The notes under the pieces are model-generated. The model was not told the origin of the DNA. It did not search any database and saw nothing but the letters and a program-made list of their open reading frames with translations. A stretch of 64,000 nucleotides of DNA from Acanthococcus lagerstroemiae (taxonomy: Eukaryota; Arthropoda; Insecta; Hemiptera; Eriococcidae), in the NCBI GenBank assembly GCA_031841125.1, contig CM063108.1, positions 24,045,399-24,109,398 of the forward strand, written 5' to 3'. The position numbers and the translations under genes are program-made. Shown piece by piece: positions 44,022-55,335 of this stretch (position 1 is its first letter; each line of letters starts with the position of its first letter).

Positions 44022-44090
44022 CATTCATTTCATTTTGGGATCAGCTTAGTCACGTGTACAGAAATTCAACTTCTTTTTAGCTAATCTCAC

Positions 44091-44166
44091 GCCAGGCTAA
44101 GATGTTTCTTTACAGCGCCAGACTGAGACATTTCTTTATATTGCCAGAATAGGACATTTCTTCAGA
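44091..44166. repeat. Three-unit tandem repeat, about 26 bases
   Basis: Units GCCAGRCTRAGAYRTTTCTT then TAYA occur three times with increasing divergence (GCCAGAATAGGACATTTCTT in the last). Confidence 0.8.
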
Positions 44167-44599
44167 GTATACGCTATTTACCTGCTGGTAGAAGTATCTC
44201 CAGAAAGGGAGCAAGACGATTGTGAAGGGGACGGAGATGAATGTTTTTTTTTTAAAAAGGTGAAGAATCATCCAATTTTTGGAAAATATCTATTTTCCCA
44301 ATCCGTAGGAGATCTCTACTCCATTCTTCCACTCCCTCCCTCCACGCTAATATGCTTGTGGCGTGTACCTACGCAAATATTACTCTCGTGAATATAACAT
44401 GAGAAGAATGTTCGTAATGGTAGGGGGAGTGGGCTTGAAATCTTTTAGAAGTTGGTTTTCGTAATTGGAAAAGAATGGTAAGCCGGTGTAATCAAACCAA
44501 AAACAATTTGCTAGCTATCGCCCTGCTCTCATCAAAGTTGATAAGGAGGCTGCAAAATTCTAAATCTTCTTAACGACAGCCTCATCTGAAGCAAAAGGA

Positions 44600-44735
44600 T
44601 TAACTGTCACAGCTTTCAGCAATTATTTTAATTTCTGACCGAGATGCATCTTTTATCACTCCGAAATTCAGTGCCAATGCTTTGTTGAAGCCGCACTTAG
44701 ATTCTGTTTTCAAGTTCTCTATTTTCCGAAATGAC
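44600..44735 (-). other. Possible additional OBP exon
   Basis: After an acceptor-like GAAAATAG (near 44722) a minus-strand frame reads ENLKTESKCGFNKALALNFG then VIKDASRSEIKIIAESCDS. Entry phase 1 matches the exon ending at 50439. No donor in the phase needed by the 43761 exon is strong (only GGA/GTGATA after NFG). Upstream, ATGTCGAAGAAACTGCAATAC/GTGAGT at about 44890-44870 is a donor-like string that could belong to another start exon. Suggestive only. Confidence 0.25.
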
Positions 44736-46065
44736 AAGAAAATGATGTGCGCAATTCCTACACACTTCAGAATTTTTGTGTTGATGTCGAGACAAAGCAA
44801 CAGAGGAAAATAAATGACAGTGGGTGAAACACAGCTTAATCGAATTACACACGAAGGTACTCACGTATTGCAGTTTCTTCGACATTTTATATTTGTCGCA
44901 GGAAAATAAGCTTTGCGTCTCGTATTGCGGATGCGTATCTGAAAGGCGAGAAATAAAAAAAATTTCAGAATAAAGTAGTCTCTGGGTGTTTATTTCCAAT
45001 GTTTACGCATGCTGCATTGTTATAATGCTGCAGGTCTGTATTTATTCACTTCACAGATTACATATTCGTGAACTTTCAGCTTTATCGAGATATTTTTCAT
45101 CGACTGCCTTTCTCTGATCGAAGGCTATGTAAGGTAACATTTGTAAATTGGAAGTTTTTCAGTTTCATATTTGATTAACCCCCCTCCATGTGTTCTACCT
45201 TGTCATGGTGAAAGGGCTTAAAGGAGAACTCAAGGCACTTATAGGAGAAGGAAAACTTCGACAGATAAACCCTGATGAAAGCAAGAGGAAACTACATCAG
45301 TATTTTCCCCCGGAGATGCGTCTCCACCACCATAATTGTCATGGCAACTCACAAAGTAAATAATAATGCCGGACCTAAAAATCCACCTATTCAGATGTCC
45401 GGGCGGAGACTACGTCAAGAAGAACTGTCAACATTCAGAATAGGGACATGAAATATACGAGTAAGGACACTGAATGACGTAGACAAATTAGAAAACTAGA
45501 GAACGAGATAAAAACATTAAAATTAGATATAATAAGAATTACTGAAATGAAATTGCCTGGAGGAAATGATTTTGGGTCGGGAGAGCATAGAATAAATACA
45601 GGAGCGAAAAGAGGACGGGTAGACGTTGGTATTACTATGAAAGACTGAAGAAAATGGAGTGCCATGATACCCGACATGGTGAGAGAACATGAGTGGTGAG
45701 AATTTCAGTTGAACCAGTATCTTCAATGATAGTCCAGGTTTATATGTCCACAAGAAGTTATAATGAAGAAGAAGTAGAAAATTTTTTCGAAGAAATTCAC
45801 GAAGTACGAAGCACGATTATGGGAGTTTGGAAAGCCAGAGTAAGAGGAAGAAAAGAAGAAGAGGAAAGCGGAGAGCATGGTTCAGAAGAGTGAGATGAAA
45901 GAGGGTCGAGGCTCATAGAATTTTGTAAATAATATGTATATTAGTTACTGGAAACATTCTCTTTAAAAATCATTTGAGAAAAAAACAAACTTGAAAAAGT
46001 CCAGATGAAAGAAGATACTACATTGATTATATTATGACCAGAAGAAGATGAAAAAGAAACCAAAT

Positions 46066-46540
46066 CAGGTGCCGTATCCGTTGCCGGATGTTGGCGGTCG
46101 CGGTTTCTAAAGCGCGACTTTCCTAGATAGGGTTAGTCGGGGTAGTTTACCGTTGATTTCCCCACGGTTTGTTGCGTAAAGTTTTTCCTTCCATGTGCCG
46201 GAGAGTGTACAACCGCAGTTCGTTTACTAGCCATGTGTTTGCACGACGTTGAGTAAGCTGTCCACGACGTGCACACGACAGTATCAATCTTTCAGATCTT
46301 GTGGTAACACGCTCTGCGATTGTAATGCCTTGTTCGTTCGAACTGGCGAGGTACAGGACGTACTACCTTTCCACCTCGATTAATACTGTAGTCTCTGTGT
46401 TCACTAGGATGATGGGGGGGGGGGGGGTATTCGAATATTCGAATATCACTAGCTTTCCGGCGTTGGCGATACTCGAACCCGAGACGCAAAGATTGCGAAG
46501 CGGGCACGTTTCAACCACTCGGTCACACAGCGACTTGAAG
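46066..46540 (-). mobile_element. tRNA-related SINE (family S2) inside LINE C
   Basis: Minus strand: GTCGCTGTGTGACCGAGTGG begins a tRNA-like head with A box TGACCGAGTGG (46525-46515) and B box GGGTTCGAGTA (46480-46470), 35 bases apart. It lies between LINE endonuclease segments (YIMTRRR at 46050, YSGAGVD at 46570), so it is an insertion. The body contains a 14-base G run (46412-46426). The 3' boundary near GGTGCCGTATCC and the TSD are unclear. Confidence 0.7.
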
Positions 46541-47676
46541 ATTTAAAAATCAAATATTGGATTGTATGACATACTCAGGAGCAGGTGTAGATGGTGACCA
46601 CAATTTAGTAGCTATGAAATGTAAGTTTAAATTGAAAAAGATGAGTAAGAAAAAATTAAAAACAAAGTGGAATTTGAAGTTATTGAAAGATGTAAAAAAA
46701 AAGAGAAGAAAATCAAAAAGAGGTAACGAAAGAAATTTGTAAATCAGAGAAAGGAAATGATATTGATAGTAAGTGGATAGCATTAAATAAAGCAATAAAT
46801 GCGGCAGCAAGGAAGAAAACATGTACTCAAATAATAGAAAGGAGAAAACCGTGGATGAAAAGTGAAATATTAGAGTTAATGGAAGAAAGACGAAAGTAAA
46901 AACGAGCCAGTGATAGAGAATTTAAGGGAAAATATAAAGCTTTGAGAAGTAAAATAAAGAGGGAATATAAGAAGGCCAAAAGGAAACCGGATTAATTAGA
47001 ATTGTGAGGAAACTGAGGAGTAAATGAAAGCAGGAAAAATCGATCAGGCATAAAGTATAAAAAGATATTTTGAAGCAAGAAAAAAGAGAAAAAATAATTT
47101 AACGGATGAAAAAGGAAAATAATTAGTCTTTAAAAAAGATAAAGGGAAAAATGGGTGAGATGTTGAAAAATTGTACAAGAACGGAGCAGGTATAAGTAAA
47201 TGTGTGGGGAAAAAATGGTGTGGAAGATGACGGAAGAGGAAAACCCATTTTGGGATCCGAATTTGATAAAGCTCTGAAAAAAATGAAAGCAGGTAAAGCA
47301 GAAAGATTTGATGAAAAAATAGCTAGTGAGTTATTGAAGAATACAGGAGAAATAGTTTTGAAAGAATTTATATGAATTAATTTACAGAATGTTCGCGGAA
47401 AGAAAAATACCGATAGATGTCCAGAAAAGAAGGTTAATTGTGATCCTTAAGAAGATCAAGAGGAAGCAAATGTGAGCATTGTCATCTTATAAGTTTACTT
47501 TTGCATACATTAAAGATTCTAGCCCGGATAATGAATAAGAAAATGCAAAATAAAGTGGAAAAATGGTAGGAGAAAATCAGTTTGGATTCAGAAAAGGTAC
47601 AGGAACTAGGGAAGCAATTACGAGTGTATGATTCAGTCTTTTATTAGAAAAAAATTGAAAAAGGTTTGGATACATA

Positions 47677-48580
47677 CATAGGTTGTCGTTAAGTAACTGA
47701 GACTAAGATTCGTATGGCCCACCTACGCTACCTATTGGCGTTTCAACGCAGTAGGGGAATAATTTGGTTCATTAGCTATCGATTGAGACCACGCCGAGCT
47801 CATTTGATTAAAAACTCGGTGTTCCAGACCAATTTGAAAGAAACCATATGCGTTGACCCCTACAAGTTTTTTAAAGATTTTTTCAAAGAAGGAAAAAAAG
47901 CATACGATTACAAATTTTTTTATTAATCATCAAATCATCATCTTCATTAAGTACACGAATATCTTTTTTCAAAAAAAGCGCCATTCACGGCTATACAGGC
48001 GTCTATTCGTTCTTGCCATTTATCGAATGTTTTCGCGTATTCCGCCGCCGGTAAGGAGGAGAAAAACATCTGCGGCGCAGTGATGCGATTTCAATAACCA
48101 AAGGTTGCAGAGGGCGAGGTCAGGACTATATGGAGGTGGGGGTGAATTGTGAATTTTTTAGAAGTTATCACCGCGGCGCAGATGTTTTTCTCTTCCTTAC
48201 CGGCGGCGGAATACGCGAAAACGTTCGATAAATGGCAAGAACGAATGGACGCCTGTATAGCCATGGATGGCGCTTATTCTGAAAAAGATATTCGTAATTC
48301 GTGTACTTAATGAAGATGATGATTTGATGATTAATTAAAAAATTTGTAATCGTATGCTTTTTTTCCTTCCTTGAGAAAATCTTTAAAAGACCTGTAGGGG
48401 TCAACGCATATGGTTTCTTTCAAATTGGTCTGGAACAGCGAGTTTTCAATCAAATGAGCTCGGCGTGGTCGCAATCGATAGCTAATGAACCAAATTATTC
48501 CCCTACTGCGTTGAAACACCGATAAGTAGCGTTGGTAGACCGTACGAATTTTAGTCTCAGTTACTTAGCGACAGCCTATG
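47677..48580. mobile_element. Mariner 3' end as a 904-bp inverted duplication, TA TSD
   Basis: TIRs CATAGGTTGTCGTTAAGTAA and, inward from the right, CATAGGCTGTCGCTAAGTAA, each flanked by TA (47675-47676, 48581-48582). Both arms are about 415 bases and near-identical. Read outward from the centre, each encodes a mariner C-terminus: SLPAAEYAKTFDKWQERIDA then CIAVNGAFFE (left arm, minus strand), and a KTFDKWQERMDACIAMDGAY version on the right arm. The 75-base centre plus the left arm gives PPPPYSPDLALCNLWLLK, the third catalytic region with CD changed to CN. Removing the element rejoins LINE C as D-T-Y-V-T-L-V-D-L. Confidence 0.9.
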
Positions 48581-48672
48581 TATGTAACACTTGTGGATTT
48601 AAGAAAAGTTTTCGATCGTTGGAATGGCCAAAAATATTTCAAATGTTGAGGGTGGTAGGAGCTAAGTATGAA

Positions 48673-48976
48673 CAGGGATGTTGCAAAAAGAGTTTTTTCT
48701 GTAGGGAGGGGGGCGAAAATTGTGAAAGCCTTAACTGACTCAACTCGAAATTTCCAAGTATCAAAATTTTCTTGTATTGGTTAAAAACAAAAACTGTTGA
48801 CTTGTTGGAATTTCTGAACTTTTGATCCATCTATGTACTAAAATTTCCTAAGTGCGGTGGAGGCTTCCGTGCTCCCTTATTTTCGTTCCTGACTGAAATG
48901 GTAAATTTCCCCAACTGCTAAATGAAGAATTCCTACAGCAAGAGGTGGGTTGCTCCCTCTTATCGGTACGTCCCTG
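48673..48976. mobile_element. hAT-type MITE (CAGGGAYGTWGC family), 304 bp, TSD AGTATGAA
   Basis: AGTATGAA (48665-48672) and AGTAAGAA (48977-48984) flank CAGGGATGTTGC and, inward from the right, CAGGGACGTACC. Excision with one duplication copy restores LINE C frame G-A-K-Y-E-E-T-V. Related to the partial element at 5210. Confidence 0.88.
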
Positions 48977-49920
48977 AGTAAGAAGAAACAGTAATTGGAT
49001 TTCACATGAGGATCTAAGGGCTCAAATACAGATGAAGGATGAGTGGGACGAGCGAGAATTCAAAAAGGAGTGAGACAAGGTTATCAGTACTGTTTAATCT
49101 ATTACTTATAAAAAGTAATTGAAGAAATGAATGAAAGGAAATTAGGTGTGAAAATACAAGGAGAGACGGTTATAATGATAGAAGTGAAAAAGAAACTAAA
49201 AAAAAAGTCAAAAAATTCGTGTTAAAATTGAAAATTAAATATAAAGTGAAGATGAATAGGAATAAAACAAAAGTGATGATAGTCAATGGAAACAAAATTC
49301 AATTAATATGGAAATAGGTAAAAGGATATAAAGGACTGTAAACACTTAGGTACCTAGTCTGATAACGCAAGATGAAAGAAGTAAAACCGAAGTAAAGCGT
49401 AGAGTAGAACAAGCTAAGAGAGTTTTTTTTTTTAAGCAAACATATCTAAGGCAAATACACTCGTAGATTTAAAAGTAAAACTGAAATTCCTTCAAACGTA
49501 TACTTGGAGTATAGTATTGTATGGATGTAAGATCTGGACAATAAGAACAGAAGAAAGAAACAGGATAGAAGCTTTTGAAATGTGGCGTTATCGGAGAATG
49601 TTGGAAATCAATAGAAGTATTGAGGCGAATAGGAAGGGAAAGAGAAACTTGGAATATAATTGCAAAGAGAAGAATTAAAATGATAAGTCATAATATAAGG
49701 CATCCAGGAATATTGCTATTATTGCTAGAGGGAATGGTTGAGGGGAAGAACTAGAAAGGAAGGCAAATAATGTGCTAAGAAGAGCACATAATGAAGGATA
49801 CGAAGTATAAATCCATCTCAGAAATGAAAAGATTAGCACAAGAGAGAGAGAGAAAAGTGGAGAGAGGCAACCTACTGTACTAGTGAAAAGACTAAGGAAG
49901 AAACATCATCATCATCAATT

Positions 49921-50438
49921 GATTGCAAGAATGCAGTTGGTCGTGCCCTAACTGTTGACGAAATGAAGCACTCGTGAGGTGAAATTTCGACGGGTTAAAT
50001 CTCCAAGATCCTCTTCTAATTGAAGAAACTAATTCCTTTCGCTTGCTGAATTTAGTGCCGGAGCAAGCATATTATGTTGCATGTCCAGTTTCAAATCAAT
50101 TTCCAATGTTGGGATATTCGTAATCGGAGAAAGGTCAACACCTGAGGCGGTATGTTTTTCAAGAGTCTCGCGAAGGACCTGTAGAGACACAGGGAGTATC
50201 TACTAAACCAGATGGTACGTCTGCCAAGAGTCACAGGAAGGGTGTAACATTGTAACAACTTGGGTTGGTCTTTCTAAGGACCGGAATATTTCAGCTTTTG
50301 AAAGCGGCTTGAAGACAAACCCACCACATCCATTTTCTTAGCTATCAAATTGTACCACAGTGCTCTGTAATCAGTTGTAGAGGATGCAAATAATTGTTTT
50401 CATTTAATTATGGAAGACAGCGTGCGGATAGGTTTTAC
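49921..50438. other. Intron-side sequence of the OBP gene with an open minus frame
   Basis: A minus-strand frame after acceptor-like GTGTCTCTACAG (50180) reads VLRETLEKHTASGVDLSPIT and continues about 48 codons to a stop. Its phase does not fit the exon ending at 50439, and no Cys is present. Not accepted as an OBP exon. Confidence 0.25.
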
Positions 50439-50789
50439 CTTGTTTCAGACGTTCTGACACTTCTTCGTAACACGCTTTACCTAGCGTCTTGTCGGGATCT
50501 GCGAAACGCTTGAACAAATTACTCTTTCCGCAACAAGACTGCGAACATCGGAAATGCCAATTAAAACTCGTCATCATTCGATTGGTGCGTATGGAAAAAA
50601 TATGCGCGCCATAGGCCTACGCATTTTTCACAAACAGCTTAGAGCTTACTTTTCTGGACTGTTGCTTGCATTTGAACTGATCGTCGCTGACCACCTCCTG
50701 TTCATCATCCGAATCCCGTCGAAATCGGGAATGCTGAGGTGTGTTCTCATCTTCGAGGTAGTCTTCGAGCTCGGCCTGCAGATGGTTCA
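50439..50789 (-). CDS. Odorant-binding protein gene (likely Plus-C), two 5'-side exons
   Basis: Exon 50789-50650 (acceptor CGATTGTTACAG, donor AAAA/GTAAGC) enters with two bases of a split codon and encodes NHLQAELEDYLEDENTPQHS, an acidic/Arg linker, then DDQFKCKQQSRK. After a 111-base intron, exon 50538-50439 (acceptor CGATGTTCGCAG, donor CAAG/GTAAAA) continues in phase with SCCGKSNLFKRFADPDKTLG then KACYEEVSERLKQ. A CC pair and a Cys 20 residues later resemble Plus-C OBPs. Both exons are fully open, the phases agree (0/0) and they lie upstream on the same strand as the exons at 42.4-43.8 kb, so I infer one gene with a transposon-filled intron of about 6.7 kb. The connecting exon (phase 1 in, 0 out) and the signal-peptide exon are not identified. 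Confidence 0.62.
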
Positions 50790-51315
50790 CTGTAACAATC
50801 GTAAAACCTAATTAGGTGCAGTTCTACATCTTTAGCCATTATACAGCTAATTAGCGTTCAAATCGCGAATTCGAGTGACAGGTTGGCTCGTTCGGGCTCG
50901 CTTACGTGCGCAGTTTTTGAACTAACTATAAATTGTCACGTAATGAGACTGCTTTCATTCGGTTGTGTGGGTGTGATCCGGTCGAGAGGTTAGAGTATTT
51001 ACTCGGTTTCAAGGTTTTAAAGAAGTCGGCTTATTGTGTACTGGCTTATAACGTTGCTGCTCTCCGGGTTTGGACACAATCGAAATAGTGAAGTTGGGAG
51101 GGGCAGTTAATCTTATGCGAAAAACGAGTCGAAAGGGGTGCGGGTATGGAGGGACGACTCACAGTATAGACTTTTAAGTTTTCTTCTAAAATCAGTTTTC
51201 TCACATCGGTCATTCTCCAAAAACTGAGAATGTTAACGTGGCATTTCTTCTTTCTTTTGTTAGAATTTTCCCTCATAATACTTAGTTTATGTGCAAGAGA
51301 GAATATTAAACAAGT
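50790..51315. other. Unassigned, upstream of the OBP exons
   Basis: Should contain the OBP first exon and promoter if the gene starts nearby. No ATG with a hydrophobic leader and a suitable donor was found. ATGAAAGCAGTCTCATTACG (minus, about 50960) reaches a stop after nine codons. Confidence 0.25.
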
Positions 51316-51547
51316 TTACAAAGCAGGAGCATCAAAATTGAAGGAGGGACGACTTTTATCAGGACGATAGACGTCTTGTGCATGGCGAAGGTATTGGTAT
51401 GGATGACTACGGACAAAACCACTCAGAGAATTTATTTCCCATACAGAATTTTTGAAAATTGTGCTATCACATGCGCCAATGACTATACAATCTGGTACTG
51501 CGTCGTATTCAGGGATCAAAACTGTATTAGAGGTGCCATTTGTTGTT
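51316..51547 (-). CDS. Candidate terminal exon of an unrecognised gene
   Basis: A strong acceptor (CTTATATATTTTTCAG, minus strand) precedes 77 open codons ending in TAA at 51316. The product includes VLIPEYDAVPDCIVIGACDS, then VWEINSLSGFVRSHPYQYLR and RPDKSRPSFNFDAPAL. An open frame of this length is uncommon by chance in this AT-rich DNA, and the composition is globular-like. Upstream exons were not identified, and the frame is also open for about 20 codons before the acceptor. Family unknown. Confidence 0.35.
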
Positions 51548-51549
51548 CT

Positions 51550-52716
51550 GAAAAATATATAAGTAAGGCACATGTTTTTGCACCAGTCAAAAATTGGCCA
51601 TGACAATGAACTGAAAATCCTGGTAACAGAACTTTACGCCATCCCTTGTGGAAATGTGAAGTCATTGGCAGCAAATTGAACTTCTGAACATAATTCTAAT
51701 ATAATACCATTTTACTGAAAAAAAAAAAAAAAAACATGAAACAAAAATTTGGAAAAATATAACTGTTAACATTCGCGACGGTGGACATCTCCCTATGCTG
51801 TTTCGATTCATAAGATGGTAATTGTCCTGTTTGATGAATGGGATTCGTGGAATTTGTTGCGGATGTTATCGTGTAACCCAAAATAACAGCCCACCCCTTT
51901 CCCCCGCCATCAAAAAATCGACAGAGTTCAAAATTTGCAATGGAGCAATTACAAGATAGCTTGTTTTTGTCCGAGGAGATTTACTAGCTGAACTGATAAT
52001 TTATTCCGAACGGTAGAATCTCCAATGCCGTGACTGTAAAACCTCGCATTACTAAGGAGTGATTATTCTTCATTGCTTCATTTACCGATGCAAGATAATT
52101 GATAGGTTTCACCTCATTACGGAAGAAACGAACAAAGTTTTCACATACATGCCGAATGATACAGAATCGGGCAATTAGTTTTGAACTAAACTCGGCCAGG
52201 TTCGCACTAATTAAAAGAAAATATGAATTGTTGTTAATATCTGGTTACAAATCAGTGATTATTGTGCTTGAGGACCTTGTTATCTTTATTACACTGGATT
52301 CAAACTAAGTTTCTTAACTTCATCTATCGTACTTTGCGTGTAATTGTGTGTACAAGTGTACATGTACGAGCAAGTAAAGTGTCCTGGACGCGAAACAGCA
52401 AATTTTGAAGTTCTGGGGTAAACTACGAGTTCACTTCAATATTTTGAATCGAATCGAACGTTTCATATACCTTCCTTTGCGACTTTCACATGAGTGGAGA
52501 TATTTACCGAAGGAAGCTGACGACAATGAAGACAGATTCAGTGACAGAAACTATCAGACTCCATTTATGATACTGTCTTTAATAATTCATTCAATCGGGA
52601 AATATTTAATTTCTCTGAGTACTGAATATCTTGCTCCCTTCCCACGAAGAAAGAACGCTGGGCGCATTGCCTACATGGAAAAGCCGGAGGATTGTAAAAA
52701 TAGATCTGTTACCGCA
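51550..52716. other. Unassigned region
   Basis: A 104-codon plus frame (52405-52719) has no recognised domain. A poly-A tract lies at 51719-51734. No transposon ends seen. Confidence 0.3.
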
Positions 52717-52718
52717 TA

Positions 52719-53678
52719 GTAGGGGGAGTGGGGAGCAATCGGACACGGGGAGGATTCGGACGACCCCCATTTGGGGCTTCAATATTTTCAAAAATCGCCA
52801 ATTTCCAAAATGAAACTTCATTATATTGATATCTATTCATTTATGCAAGAAAAATTCAGACTTTTATCATTTTCGCGGATTAATAACAAAAAATGTACTT
52901 TTTTACTGTTTTTTTGCTCAGCCACCAATTTTTAAAAACGAAATATTTTTGGCTTCCTGAAGAGATGTCATTTTCAATCGATTTTTGTTAGGTAGGTTGG
53001 ATATTCGAAAATAAATAGGTAGGCAATTTTTGTAGTTGCGGCTGAGTGTCGCTTCATGTAAAAAAAAGTTCATGAACATGATACGTTGGGAGCATTCGGA
53101 CAAATGGTGTTCTCACTGATTTTTCTGTGATCTCGATGTGATAAGAAGTGTCGGTGTGTGTTTTTTTGTAGTTTTTTTCGTAGGTGCCTGATCTCTTTTA
53201 TTTCTCGGACGTACCGGATACCTCGTTTGTGCCTTTTTCTAAATTATTGAAAAACTTGACAAGGTTAATGATGAAAAAAAGACTCAGCGACAAAATCGAT
53301 ATTAAACAGTATTTTGTTGATAATTAATCGTTTGAATGGTTCTTATGTTTTTTACGAAGTTTTATTTACGTAATTAAATAATGAATTTGCGTTTGTGCAT
53401 ATTTTCTTCGATTTTTATGGAATTTTATGTCGTGTCCGAATCATCCCCATAACTTGTCCGAATGGTCACCCCCCTGTCAGGTTTCGGACAAAAAAATCAG
53501 GTTTTTGACTTTTAATTATCACGGTGATAATGAAGATGAAAATGGGAAACAAAAATCATTTTAGATGTAAAAAAGTCCAAAATTTACGATGGTGGGGTGC
53601 AATTGCAACAAAATCTCATAGTTTCCACGTAAAACGTCAAAATGCAAAAACTGTCCGAATCCTCCCCACTCTCCCGTA
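52719..53678. mobile_element. TIR element with GGGGAGGATTCGGAC ends, about 960 bp
   Basis: Left GTAGGGGGAGTGGGGAGCAA then TCGGACACGGGGAGGATTCGG; inward from the right TACGGGAGAGTGGGGAGGAT then TCGGACAG. TA on both sides suggests a TA target. GTCCGAAT/ATTCGGAC motifs recur in the interior (53093, 53434, 53456, 53653), like transposase-binding sites. No transposase found. Confidence 0.75.
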
Positions 53679-53684
53679 TAGCCA

Positions 53685-53960
53685 GGCCGACATACACATG
53701 CAGGTGGACAGGCAGACAAACAGTCACTCAGGTAGCAACCAGCCAGCAGTTAGCTAATTAGTCGGCAGTCTGCTAGAAGCTAGCTAAAAGTTAGCCACTT
53801 AGCCAGACAGACCCAAGAAATCGGACCGATAGATAAAAAGAAAATAACCTGACCTTTGCTTCCTTCCCATAGTTAAAATACTCCCGAACCCGAGACAGAC
53901 AGACTGGCAGACAGATGGACGGAAAAAAATAGTAACAGCGGGACAGAGAAACAAGCTAAC
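53685..53960. repeat. Cryptically simple sequence (AGCYAG / CAGACAGA)
   Basis: Mixed runs of CAGACA, TTAGCTA and GCCAGCC without fixed period, for example AGCTAGCTAAAAGTTAGCC and GAGACAGACAGACTGGCAGA. Confidence 0.65.
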
Positions 53961-54184
53961 AGTTAGACAAAAAGGAATCTCAGTAAGATTCTCTAACCAT
54001 GAAAGAGTTTTTTGACCCAGAGCTTAACCAGTAAGGGGCGGGTGAGTATGGCTCCTCCTGAGGATAATTGGGCCCCAGGTTGTCTCCCAGAAAAATTCCT
54101 TAATTCACCTCCTCCCCGTACGCACACTTAAATGGACATAGAAGAATTGAAAATGTGCACCAAATATTTTTATGAATTATTTGT

Positions 54185-54960
54185 CTTCAGCTTGGTTCAA
54201 ACTTATTTAGACTTTTCCAGGCACCAGTTTTGTTTGAGGCTCTGTAAGACTTCTTTCAGACTCGCTCAGTAATTTTTAAACCTGTTCTAGTAGATCGGTT
54301 TAACTCCTCCCCCCCCCAGCCACTGATGCGATGCCCGAAAGGGTAGTTCCAGTGCTGGGGGTGTGGTGTCATAGGGGCCACTTTGGCATGCGTGCATCGC
54401 CATACATCCCACCACACCAGTAGATCTGTTTAGAACTCTTTTAGACTTGTTCAAGACTTCATACTCTTACAGCTACATTTAAACCATTTTGAAGCTTTTT
54501 AAGGTTTTTTCAACTTTGAAACTTTTCTGGATTCTTGCAGACTTGTTTCGGATTATCATTACAGCTTTTTCGAATTTAAGACTATTTTAGGCTCTACGGA
54601 AAATTTTCCAGACTCCACTCTTTCAAGACTTTCTCTAGCCGATGTAAGAGTTTCATCTCATTTATCCCGTAGACCATGTCTCCTGAAAAAGTCGTGAAGT
54701 TTAGGAAAGCCTGAGGGTATTAAACCCGTACGGACGAGTCTTGAATAATCGTGAACAAGTTTGGAACAGCCAAATCTCAATCACGCCTGTATTAGTTTTA
54801 AATTTGCTTGGAAGAATCTTACATAGTTGGTCTGAAATATACCTGGAAGTTTTGAAGTCCGGAAGAAGCTCAAAGAAGCCTTGGCCTTGAGATTATTCCA
54901 GGCTTTACTGAAACCTTTTGAGACTATTGCATACTCGATTATATCGAGTGTAGAAGCGCC
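54185..54960. repeat. AAGACT-motif arrays, plus then minus
   Basis: 54185-54640 shows TTTAGACTTT, GTAAGACTTC, TTCAAGACTT (plus). 54680-54890 shows GAGTCTTGAATAA and AAGTTTGGAA-type strings (minus). A retroposon lies in the plus part (54303-54418). Confidence 0.65.
54303..54418 (+). mobile_element. Retroposon R, short 3' copy, 14-bp TSD
   Basis: 116 bases ending CATACATCCCACCACACC, flanked by AGTAGATCGGTTTA (54289-54302) and AGTAGATCTGTTTA (54419-54432). Inserted in the AAGACT array. Confidence 0.87.
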
Positions 54961-55164
54961 TTAGTGGTAATCTAAAACCCATAAGCACCACTACGAGGTG
55001 CGGCTTAGCCCTGTTGTCCTTCACCCCCTCTCGCCCACGAAAAACTAAATGATTATACTAGTGAAATAATTCTTGGCATTATTTTGATATTTCAGCCTCC
55101 CTTGAGCCCGCCCCCCTCCGTAGATTGGTTATTTGCGCTTTGATTAAGGCCTGTATACGGGAGT
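54961..55164. other. Short interruption of the AAGACT array
   Basis: No motif occurrences; a CCTCCCTTGAGCCCGCCCCC patch near 55096 resembles eroded transposon-end G/C strings, but no partner was found. Confidence 0.3.
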
Positions 55165-55335
55165 TTTCGAGACGTGAAAAGTGTTGAACAAGCTTAAAAA
55201 AGCCTTAAGGAGTCTCAAAGATCCCTTAACTTGTCTGATGATTCTCACAAATTTTGAAACAAGTATAAAAGTGCCTTAGGTAATCGTTTCAAAAAAATTC
55301 TTTATCGAGCTAGAAAAAAGTTTCAAAGATCTCCA

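Larger units (their letters stand above)
45183..49920 (+). pseudogene. LINE family C, near full length, with three nested insertions
   Basis: Starts near CCATGTGTTCTACCTTGTCA. Endonuclease pieces: TLNDVDKLEN, LKLDIIRITEMKLPGGNDFG (catalytic Glu), AKRGRVDVGITMKD, RGSRLIEFCK, TTLIDYIMTRRR and, after a SINE, YSGAGVDGDHNLVAMKCKFK (DH pair). RT: GFRKGTGTREAITS, then after the mariner VTLVDLRKVFDR (motif A); VVGAKYE resumes after a hAT as ETVIGFHMRI; KKGVRQG (motif B); NRNKTKVMIVNG; tail LWNIIAKRRIKMI-like and ISEMKRLAQERER. The 3' end is GAAACATCATCATCATCAAT, a short microsatellite end. The FADD block is deleted and many frameshifts occur. It lies inside the presumed large OBP intron on the opposite strand. 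Confidence 0.88.

Noticed and set aside
47714..48519. Two similar 60-70-codon ORFs on opposite strands as a divergent gene pair
   Set aside because: They are mirror images in the arms of the inverted-duplicated mariner; the mariner transposase reads in the other frame.
50000..50180. Open frame VLRETLEKHT... as the missing OBP exon
   Set aside because: The splice phase does not match the neighbouring exon (a phase-1 entry hits a stop within six codons) and it contains no cysteine.
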